A stretch of 64,000 nt of DNA from Turbatrix aceti (Eukaryota > Nematoda > Chromadorea > Rhabditida > Panagrolaimidae): assembly GCA_963969345.1 (NCBI GenBank), contig OZ017770.1:8193246-8257245 (forward strand), written 5' to 3'. The notes under the pieces were generated by a model that saw nothing but the letters and a program-made list of their open reading frames with translations, did not search any database and was not told the DNA's origin. The position numbers and the translations under genes were made by a program. Below are positions 9,721 through 19,600 of the stretch, one piece after another. Numbering within the stretch: the stretch's first letter is position 1; each line of letters begins with the position of its first letter.

Positions 9721-12368
9721 TCAAGTTTTCTTCTTTACGAGCTTTTCGAGTCGCCTCATGCTCGTGTCACTGATGCCATCGGTAGCCAGCGAGACGACCG
9801 CGGAAAAGGCAGATGGCATGCTGGACGTAGTGGTTGCCGGCGTCTCGATGCCCTCAATCTTCTGTCTGTAGACGTTGATAATTTGCTGCTGCTCTGAGCG
9901 TCGCATGTTGCGCATTTCAAGAATTTTCTGGAGCTCACTGGAATCGGATTCAGGCAACATGCGCGCGTAATTCGTGACGAACTCGGCCGGGTTGCTGATA
10001 TCGGTCATGACCACCTATAAAAACTCATGCTCAAACACGTTCACAAGAACCGTAAAAGGAACCGACCTTCAAGATCATCTCGGCCCTGGTCATCTGCTTG
10101 GTGACAGTTGTGACGTAGATGGTGGGGGGTTTGGTGACAATGGAGCTCTCGACAGAAGGCATGTTGAGCAGGAAGACCTTGAGAGCGTGGGTGTCAAGCA
10201 GAAGCTGTTCGGCACCTCCAATGGATATCGGCTTGCAGCGAAAAATGTTTCCGTAGAATTTGTTGACCAATTGCGCGGCCAATTTAAGGCAGAAATGAGC
10301 AAAGTACTTGCGACGGTCCGAAAAATAATCCCTGATGAGCGGAACGTATTGCCGGAGATGTGAACGAATCGACGAGACGTAGGCAGACTCGTCACCGACG
10401 TTCTCGATTGCAGACCACCTAAAATACCAAAAAAAGTTGAAAAACTGAAAGCATTCAAAAACTCACGTGATCTTAGCCATGGACTGCAAAGCTGCATCGC
10501 ACGCAGCTTCGACATCCTGCACCAGGGTCGTAAGTGCGTTGTTCGAGATCCCGTAGAAGACTTCCATCTCCTGAGACAAGTCCAGGTCGGGAATCTTCTG
10601 CTTCAGCTTCTCCTGAAGCTGCAGCGTCGTCTCCGCGCACCAATCGGCGGTCGCCAACAGACAACAGGTGAAAAACTGTTGATCAGGAGTTAGACGAACA
10701 ACTGTTTCGTCGCGGATCAGATTCTGCAGGAGACTGGCGGTGGAAATGGAGCTTTGCGTGGTGACAGTGGGCATGAAAGCCGTCAACGAGCCGTGAGCGT
10801 AGCCGCGAAGGCACTGGCGAAATACAGGCACAAGTTGTCTGAAATACGCACAGTCAGATCATGAAAATCTCCCCCAACTCATTACTCACTTTAGCAAACC
10901 ATCCGGATCAGCAGACAACTTGCTGGACTCGGTGATGATCTTTTTGAGTAATAAAAACAGGTCAGCACTCGATGGCAGCGGAAAAGCATGGGTGTTGGCT
11001 TCCTTCACGGGCTTCTCTTCACCGTTTCGGATCTTGTTGGCGCAGTCCTCCAGGAAATCGGTCAGATTCTTGCTCTGCGCAGAGACAAAAATGTCCATGT
11101 ACTTGTTAAACGCCTTCCAGATGACCTTTTCGAAGACAAACTCGCCCTTGGGAGGAAACCTCTTGCACAGCAGGGCTTCGAACATGATCGTGTGATGAAT
11201 AGCGTGGGCAAGCAGTTTCCAGTCGAGTTCGTTTCGCCGACGAGTCATGAGTCGGTCCAGAGAGTTGCGAGTCGCAATGCAAAAGTCCATGGCAATCCGC
11301 CGACCCATATCCCAGGACGCCGGAAAGACCTGAGCCATGCCGTTGCGCTCGTACTCCGCCAACTTGCCAACGAACCAGCGATATCGGTGGTCGATTTTGT
11401 CAATCCAGGCGACGTCTTCGCTGTCGGAATAGAGCACAAAGTACTCGCCAAACTGTTGGTCAATGTACCATCGCTGGAAGTCGGTTTCCACGTTACCGCC
11501 AAGCACTGCGGCCACCTTGCACATATCAGCGGCGGTTTTGTTCATGTTTCCGCTCTAAACAAATTAATTTGAACAAAATCAACATAAAAACCCGCCAACC
11601 TGAAAGACCGATTTCAGATCGGCAGACAGCTGTGTTCGCAAAGTCGCCGTCAGGTTGTCGACCTTCTCTGTGAGGTTTTTGATCTGCTGGACATTTGTGT
11701 ACTCGTCGAAAAGCTGAAGAACATTGAGGACAGCCGGGAGCTCAGATGCAATGTCGGCGTATCGCTTGTTGGCAACCCAGATTGCTAAAAACATCTTTTC
11801 AGTTTCAGTTATTTCAAATAAAATGACAATCTCACAGAGCGAATTGACACCAGAAATTAGAATATGAAGATGGTGTAGAGTTGTAATGGAGCAGGTGAGA
11901 TTCTTCTTTGCTACGTCCAATTGCTTGATATCGTGGGTCATCGTTACAACATTGTTCTCGGTAATTTCAGTCTTGGAACGAACCCTTGAAAGCTTCTTGT
12001 CCAGCTGAACCATCGAAGCCTTTGCCTATAATACTGATGTAGTCGGAGTGCATCAAAAAATGACAACAAACCTCGGCCAAAGCATTCGTTCCCGCGGCAC
12101 CCGCCTGTCCAAAGCCCTCAACCAAATCCGCGAGCTCAGTGTCCAAGTTATCGACTTCCATCTTCAGGTTCGCCATGACGCTGTCCAGCTGCGACAGAGA
12201 CTGTTCGGTAGGGAATAACTTGTTCACCTGATCGTTAATGCGAGTATTTGGATCGCAAAATTTACCTCGACACATTTCATTGATAGTTTCAATAACTTCC
12301 TTAGAAAACTTGGAATCCTTAGCTGCACCGTTGCCATTCATTAGAGTAGTTGCCACTGGTTGAGACAT
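9721..12368 (-). CDS. VPS53: VPS53, GARP/EARP tethering complex subunit
   Basis: Seven exons: 12072-12368, 11836-12025, 11600-11784, 10890-11554, 10467-10838, 10067-10418 and 9721-10014, for 784 residues, close to animal VPS53 (about 700-830). Family landmarks are in order: FPTEQSLSQLDSV near residue 55, HDIKQLDVAKKNL and TTLHHLHIL (coiled-coil N-terminal part), EDVAWIDKIDHRYRWF, FRCKPISIGGAEQLLLDTH, MTRAEMILK and a C-terminal RRLEKLVKKK. VPS53 joins VPS51, VPS52 and VPS54 (GARP) or syndetin (EARP) to tether endosome-derived vesicles at the Golgi or recycling endosomes. The start MSQPV is the first in-frame Met. Intron 11785-11835 is 51 bases and in frame, so an unspliced copy would still translate; the spliced form fits the family better. 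Confidence 0.95.
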
Positions 12369-13688
12369 GATGTAGAGAAAATAAATAAGTAAATAAATAC
12401 AACAAAAAAGAAGAGAAAGGGAGGCAGAAGAAAAAGCAGTGGGAAGGAAGCAGCACCACGTTGATTATCGGCGATTTCTATGCTCGGAAATGTCAATGAT
12501 TTTTTCGGTGCGGGAGTATCCAAATGCTCATGTCGACGTGCAAGGAAGATGTTGCATTTTCTCGTTGCTTTCGACAGCTTTATGTCTTTTCACATGTTCC
12601 GGCAGCCTCAGTTTGATATTAAATGGTGTGTGAATGTTTCATTGATGCCATGAAAGTGTCCGGAATTCATTAAATGAGGCTCTAGTGGCTCTAGTGTGCT
12701 CGAGAGTAATCAGTCCCGCTTTGAATATTGTGCTTTGTTTTTCTAGACTTTGACAGTCGAATCATTTCTGTTTCTGTTGCTATATATCTGTTGCCTTCAT
12801 TTTACTTGTGCAATGAACTACTGATAATTACCTCTATTTGTAAAAAAAAAGTTATCTAGTTTTCCAATGACGATTTTTTTCATACACGTTCCTGTTTTGT
12901 TTTATGACCGAACTTTGTGCTGTCCACCAGTCAATTTTCTTTCCATATTTTTCATCTTGCAACCTGTATCGATTGCTCATAGGTTGTTTGCTTTCTCATA
13001 ACGTGATTCTCCTAGCAACGAGCTCGCATGTTTTCGGGAGCTTGGTTTTGGTCATCTCTATTCTGCATGGAAAAAGTCCACCTACCTGTCAGTCTCGGTT
13101 CCTGGGTCGAAATAAATTATTTATAAAGTGACAGTTTTCCCATTTAACGACACGCTTAGGGGGCGACCTGATTGCTCACATCGTTTTGCACAGGTTTTTG
13201 TTACCCTGCTTATCACAACAGTTTTTCGGGGAAAACGAATGTCTGGCGGGCAGCTTGGGGCCATACTATACCCGTTGTTTACTGCAAGCTACTACCTCTT
13301 TGGTCTTTTCCATCTTGGTTGGTTGGGTTCACGATAAGACGTTTATTGGATTTTTGCTGAGCTTGCTTTTGGCGAGATTTTGGGCTAGGATTGTTTGTTT
13401 GTGGAGGGATGGTGGTGTTTGAATTCTGTTGTAAAATTCATTAGGTTGTTTTGACGCTTGATTTTGCGCGAAAAATCAACAAATTGATGAGTTTCAGCCA
13501 GAATGATGTCATTTTTTGTCTTATGATGATTTTACTGCGGTCTTTTTTGTACTTTCGTCTTTATTTTATTTTACATGGATCACGTAGGACTGTTTATTTT
13601 TTCTCGACCGCCTGCCTTCTGTTTTCTCGCGTCTTTTTTTCGACATTCAAAATAAACTAACTGCTTTTTTTTCAGCTCGGCCAATATC
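12369..13688. other. Divergent promoter region, VPS53 and S1P lyase
   Basis: Lies between two divergently transcribed genes and so should hold both promoters. No clear TATA box. The lyase side ends in a pyrimidine tract and TTTTTTTTCAG at about 13675, 13 bases from the start codon, which implies an upstream outron or 5' UTR intron inside this region. Confidence 0.5.
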
Positions 13689-15463
13689 ATGCCTCTCGAC
13701 TGGGATACAGCGGTAGCACACCTGACATACTTCTGGGACGATGTCAACGATCGACTCTCCAACATCCCACCGGTTGTCCTCATCGGCGGCACTGTTGTCA
13801 CGGTTTACTCCTACCAAAAGCTCCGAACCATCTATCGCCGCTCCGATCGACCTCTGCACAAGCGCTTCTTTGGCTATGCCATGCACCTGTCTCGCAAGAT
13901 TCCATACGTCGAAGCCAAGATCCAGAAGGAGCTCGAGGGCCACAAATCGGAGATTGTTCAGTCAATTCACAAATTTGACGCTGATCGGATTTTTATCAAG
14001 GAACTGCCAGCCGATGGCCTTTCGTCTCAGGAAATCATTGCCAAGGCCGAGGAATACAGCAACATGGGCACGTTTGACATCGACAACGGACGGGTTAGCG
14101 GGACGGTCTATACGTCGCATAATCCCGAACACATCGATGTCATGAAGGAGATCTTCGTCCGCTACGCTTATACCAACCCACTGCATCCGGATATCTTCCC
14201 AGGTGTTCGGAAGATGGAGGCTGAAATTGTGCGCATCGTTGCCAATATGTACAATGGTCCGGCTGAGGCTTGTGGGACAGTGACTTCTGGTGGCACGGAG
14301 TCGATTATGCTGGCGTGCTATGCGTATCGAACACTTGCACTGTCGAAGGGTATCTCTGAACCGACTATGCTTGTTCCACTCACTGCCCATGCTGCTTTTG
14401 ACAAAGTGAGTGTTTTTATAAAAAAATTCATTGCTAGTTGTTTTTACCTGATTTTTTTAATTTTTTTGCGGTAAATTTTTGAAATTAATTATTTATTCAG
14501 GCCGCCGACTACTTCAACATTCGCATCATTCACATTCCCGTCGACAAGGACAACCGCGTCAATCTCCGCGAGATGAGGCGCCAAATCACCGGTGACACCT
14601 GTCTTCTCGTTGGCTCGGCTCCCAACTTCCCGTCCGGCACCATCGACGACATCATGGGCATCGCTCAGATCGGCCAGATCTACGGCATCCCGGTTCATGT
14701 CGACGCGTGTCTCGGCGGCTTCATTGTTCCCTTCCTCGAAGAAGCCGGCTTTGCCCTGCCGCTCTTTGACTTCCGACTCCCCGGTGTGACTTCCATCTCG
14801 GCTGATACGCACAAGTACGGCTACTCTCCCAAGGGAACTTCTGTTGTGATGTACCGCTCACCCGAGTACCTCCACAACCAGTACTACAGCATCTCAGACT
14901 GGGCTGGCGGCATCTACGCTACCCCTACCTTCGCTGGCAGTCGCAGTGGATTGGCGATCGCTCTGACCTGGGCTTCGCTGCTCTTTATCGGGCGTAAAGA
15001 ATACGTCAACCGCGCCCGGGCAATTGTATCTGCGGCCCGACAACTGGCAAATGAGATTTCGACCATTGAGGGACTCAGCCTTCACGGCAGCCCTGACGCC
15101 TCGGTTGTGGCTTTCAAGAGCGACGTCTTTAACATCTACGCCGTCGGAGATATCCTAAACCATCGCGGATGGAATCTCAACACCCTGCAAAACCCGTCAT
15201 CGATTCACTTCTGCCTTACCCACAATCAGGCCAAAGACGAAGTCATTTCGCAGTTCGTTGCCGATCTTCGCTCAGCTTGCAAAGAAGTCTTATCCCTCCC
15301 GGATAAGGGCGGCAAGTCGAAGACCGCAGCGATCTACGGCACGGCGACGACGATCCCGGACCTTACTCTGGTCAGCAGCATGACCCACGTCTTCCTCGAT
15401 GCCTGCTACGCCACGCCTGAGCGCGTTGTTCCTGGTCCCGATATCAACAACCATACTGAGTGA
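13689..15463 (+). CDS. SGPL1: Sphingosine-1-phosphate lyase
   Basis: Two exons, 13689-14405 and 14501-15463, give 559 residues, the usual length of the animal enzyme (about 550-570). It is a PLP-dependent lyase of the endoplasmic reticulum that splits sphingosine-1-phosphate into a long-chain aldehyde and phosphoethanolamine, the last step of sphingolipid breakdown. One membrane segment lies near residues 28-43 (VVLIGGTVVTVYSY). Group II decarboxylase-type landmarks follow: GTVTSGGTESIMLA near residue 200, HVDACLGGF, and the PLP lysine in SADTHKYGYSPKG near residue 344. A TTTTTTTTCAG acceptor 13 bases upstream of the ATG suggests trans-splicing or a 5' UTR intron. An AATAAA lies at 15516-15521, about 50 bases after the stop. 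The single intron is unusually few for this window. Confidence 0.97.
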
Positions 15464-15942
15464 TTCATGTTTTTATATCTTTCACTTCTTCAAATTTTTA
15501 TGACGTGTGCAAAAAAATAAATATAAATTAATGTTAAAGGTGTTCGCATTTTTTGTGTATGAATAGACAAAAAATTTAGTTTTTATGCGTTTTTAATCAA
15601 AAATTCGTTTGTCAGAGGGCTTTCGTATGTTAATTATATGTGTACTGTGGGACTGAATGAAAGACTAACGATCAGAAGAGTGAACTGTGCTTCCTTTTTA
15701 TTTTTTTGCACTTTTTTCCTGCGTAAACTGTGCATTAGAATTCTTCAGGGTTCTAGAATTTGCAGACACCCTCGTTCTTCCTCGTGCCCTAAGCACATGA
15801 TTTTGACAAAAAAAATATGGAGAAGTAATCTGCAACACAACACGGAAGTCACTCAAATCAGGAGGTTGTATTACAGATTTTTTCTCATGCAAAGTGTCAA
15901 ATTTGATGATAAAAAACGGACTCGTAAGACTTGCCCATACCT
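15464..15942. other. S1P lyase 3' flank up to retrotransposon
   Basis: Contains the probable poly(A) signal at 15516-15521 and no recognised gene. The last five bases, ATACC (15938-15942), are the left target duplication of the BEL element. Confidence 0.6.
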
Positions 15943-16291
15943 GTGGGAAACACTACCTTGGCCTTCGGTAATGCTCCCAGTGACCTTGTACCCCGTGAGT
16001 CTCCGAGAGATAAGAGAGTGTTTATTCGAAGCCTCAAACTTGGGTTATTAAACCTATTGGTAAACCAATAGCGCGTTACGCGACAAATAAATAATCAACA
16101 AATAAATAAAGAATCATGGGAGCAAAATGGGAGACAAATATGAGGACACAACCAAAAAGTAGGACGACCAAGAGGCAAGCAGCGAAGTTTCCTAGACTTT
16201 CGCTCCGAGAGTCGAAAGCGTGCGCACAGCCGTAACCGATCTTTCGCGGCTGGAGAAACAGAACGCGCGCGTTCTCGCAACTTTTGCGACA
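15943..16291 (-). repeat. 3' LTR of the BEL element
   Basis: 349 bases. It matches the other LTR base for base except for one block near 16037-16050. On the plus strand its end reads TGTGGGAAACAC. Confidence 0.95.
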
Positions 16292-16677
16292 CTCGGCGCC
16301 GCGGCCACCGAGCGCCCGAGGGAAACCAAAAAGACGAATGTTGGCCCGAAGGCCCAAAAATCCCCAAATTCGCAAATAAAAACCGAAAGAAGCGCGGACC
16401 GGGTGAGTGAGGGACTTGGGTCTGGTACGGGTTTTGCCAGTTGAGACTTACCGTGCAAGCCAGGCGGGAACATTGGACCTAGGTGGGGCCTCAACCTTCA
16501 AGCCCTGATTCGACCTTCGTCCGGCCTCGCCGTGAAACACAAACCAAAAAAACCAAAGGGGAGGAGATTTTGAATAAACCCGATATCCCAAATCCAAAAA
16601 AAACGCGTGCCTACTCGCCGTACTTGGTCTGAAGGGGAAGGGAAGGGGGGACAAAAGGGGAAGAATCATAGACCCAC

Positions 16678-19600
16678 TTACACCTGCTGCCTGCTCTCAA
16701 GGGCATAGAGGTGGTTGAGTGGTCGCGTAAGCTGTCCCGTCGACGTCTTGACAACTGCAGCTCGGTTGACGCCGTCCTGGGATGCGATCAGCTGCTGGAT
16801 GAGGCCGAGCCTCCAGAGGTGACGAGGACCGTCGTCGCGGATGACTACCGTCTCGCCGACAAGTGGTTCGTACTTATTGCGGATTCGGCCGGAGCGGTGG
16901 ATCCACTGGGTGCGTTCCCGGAGATGATTCAGGTATGCCGTCATGAAGAGCTCGGCTGCCTGCGAGGAGTCTTCCTGCTGCTTTCTCCACAGCTGGGACA
17001 GCACTTCGGGGCCCGGCGCCGCGACGGGAGGTTGAGAGGCCTGCATGCCCGGCAGAATGCGGTCCGTCGCAGGAAAGAAATCACAAGGTCTCAGCGTGAC
17101 CGTTGTGTCGTCGTCGAGAGGTACGAGTGGTCGGCAATTGACAGCTGCTTCGATCGTGCCCAGATGATGGTCGATCTCACTCAGATATGGGAGCTTTCTG
17201 CCAAAAGTCCGATGCATGCAATTCTTGACGATTCCGATGAGCCGTTCGTAGACTGCGCCTTGCCACGGAGCTCGCTCAATGGTGTGGCTCCACCTGACGC
17301 CGTGGAAGGCCGGATCCTGGGTGACGAATTCGGCGACCTTGCGGAAAGACAGTGCGTTGTCGCTGAGGACCGTCGATGGGAATCCGAATCTGGTTGAGTG
17401 ACGGTAGAGAGTCTCGAGTACGTCGGGAGCACTCATCGTCGGCGTTCTCTGCAGTTGGATCGCCCGGGTGGTCAAACAGGTGATGATGAGAACAACCGTC
17501 GACGTCTTGAGGCCGTCCTTGTCAATGACGCGAAGTGGACCGAAGAAGTCGACGCCGATGTGCGCGTACGGCCTGGTCAGTTCGGTGCGCTTGGACGGTA
17601 GTGGCGGAAACAGCGGCATCTCGTACGGCCCGGCATGCTGCTGGCGGCACCTGGTGCAGGTTTTCAAGATGCTGCGTACCGTGGCCCTGCCTCGTAGAAT
17701 CCAGAAGTGCTCTCGGATGGCTGTGAGCGTCGTAGCCGTTCCGCAGTGGGCTAGCTGCTCGTGCACTTGACGTACGTAGAGGGTCGTCAGATGCGAGTGA
17801 CGCGGGAGAACAGGGAGTCTTGGACCGTGCCGGATGCGGTCGTTGAAGTGGACGACACCGTCTGGTCCTTTGATGAGGGCATTGTCGCTGGTCGGGATGA
17901 CGTCGTAGCGCTGTTGCTCCTGCCGAATGAGGAAGCGCTCTGCCTCGTGCCAAGCCTCGCCGTCCCCCAACACTGGGAATTTTAATTGGATTGTCCCCAT
18001 TCTCGTGACCCATCGGCGACTGTTTTGGATTACCATTCTTGTAACCCGAATCAGCCGGCGATAATTACTAAAATTTTCGACCGAAATAAAGGGCTGCGCC
18101 TGATTTTGCTGCTGCGCGATTGTACAAGCCAGCGTCATTGCGTGCACGATTTTGGGCGGCGCGACGTTGGAAAAAATTTTGGGACACTCGCCCGAACGCA
18201 ACCATGGGGGTCCGTGCCACCACAGTTCGAGCTTACCCAAACTACGCATGCTGGTACCACGTGTCGGAAGATCCGCCGGATTGTCTTCCGAAGCAACGTG
18301 ACCGAACGAAAACGCGATCGGCATCGCCAGCAACTTTTTGACACGGTTTAGAACAAAAAGATCGTGCGATGGTTTCTTAACCCAATCCAGTGCGATGGTG
18401 CTATCAGACCACAGACAGATTTCGCGAAATTTGGGCCCAGTTTGCTCAATCTCAAGAGCCAACTCCGCCGCCATAACAAGCGCCTGCAGCTCCGCTTTTG
18501 GAATGGTCGTAGACCGCGCTTTGAATACGCTTTTGGACATGATAAGAGCCGGCGGCTCACCGGTGTCAGGTTTGAAGTACGCGGCCGCGGCAACAAATTC
18601 ACCAGACGCGTCCGCAAAAACGTGTAACTCGCCGCCCCCCTTAGAAATAGCGTAACGTGGAACCGTGACTTCGCCATTGACCAGTTGCACGACGTCTTCC
18701 CACGCCTTTGCCAACTCACTACCGAGCGGCACGCTACGCTCGTGACTGAAGATGCCATGCTGGCGCGCAAAACTTTTGAGCAACGCCGTGACTGGAGTAA
18801 CGAAACCGATAGGATCAAAAACCGATAAAATTGCGCTGTGCACCTCCTTGGTGTTTTTGCACCGCTTAGCGTCGATAGCGATGTTTGTGCGAAAAACATC
18901 CGTCTTCGCGTCGTAACCTATGCCGAGAATCTTCAAACGCGCTTCGTCAGCCGTTTCCTTGATTCCTTCGAGCAAACTACCTTTGTTGCTAAAGAATTCA
19001 CGAAGATGGAACTTGCCGTCCTCGAAATGCAACTGCACTCTACGCCGCCTTTGGTCGAGTAACTCAGGGTCATCGTCCAGAATGAACACGTTGTCTACGT
19101 ACGTGGTGACCATGACGATCTCGTCCGGATGGCCTCTCATATGGACGTGCAGCGTGATTCCTAGGAGCGCCGGACTACAATTCATGCCAAAAATGAGTTG
19201 TTTGAAACGATAAGCCTGAATATTCCGCCGGGTTGGTGGAAGATTTGGATCGCGCACCCACAAAAACCGTAAAGCGTCCCTGTCTTTTGGACTCACCGAG
19301 ATCTGGTGAAACGCTTTTTCAATATCGCATGCCACGAAAAATTTGGCTCCCCGAATTTTGAGCAAAATACTGCGCAGCTTTGGCAATAAGTCCGGGCCTT
19401 GGTGAATCATGTCGTTGAGACAGTTTCCTTCTGGAGTCTTGGCCGCGCAGTTGAAGACGATCCTGACCTTTGTTGTGCTGCTGGACGCCTTTACCACCGG
19501 ATGATGCGGTAGGTAGTGCGTGATTTCGCCGCCTGAGTGCGGAGGTACCTTCTCAATGATGTCTGCGGCTTCTTGATTCTGGAAGATCTCGTGGTACTGC

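Noticed and set aside
16631..16670. Purine-rich tract as BEL polypurine tract
   Set aside because: It is purine-rich on the plus strand, but the element is on the minus strand, where it reads as pyrimidines, and it does not abut the 3' LTR. I could not identify the true polypurine tract.
16711..17397. Plus-strand frame of 228 codons within the BEL element
   Set aside because: Antisense to the integrase and tail region; GC-rich coding sequence leaves long antisense frames. No family features.
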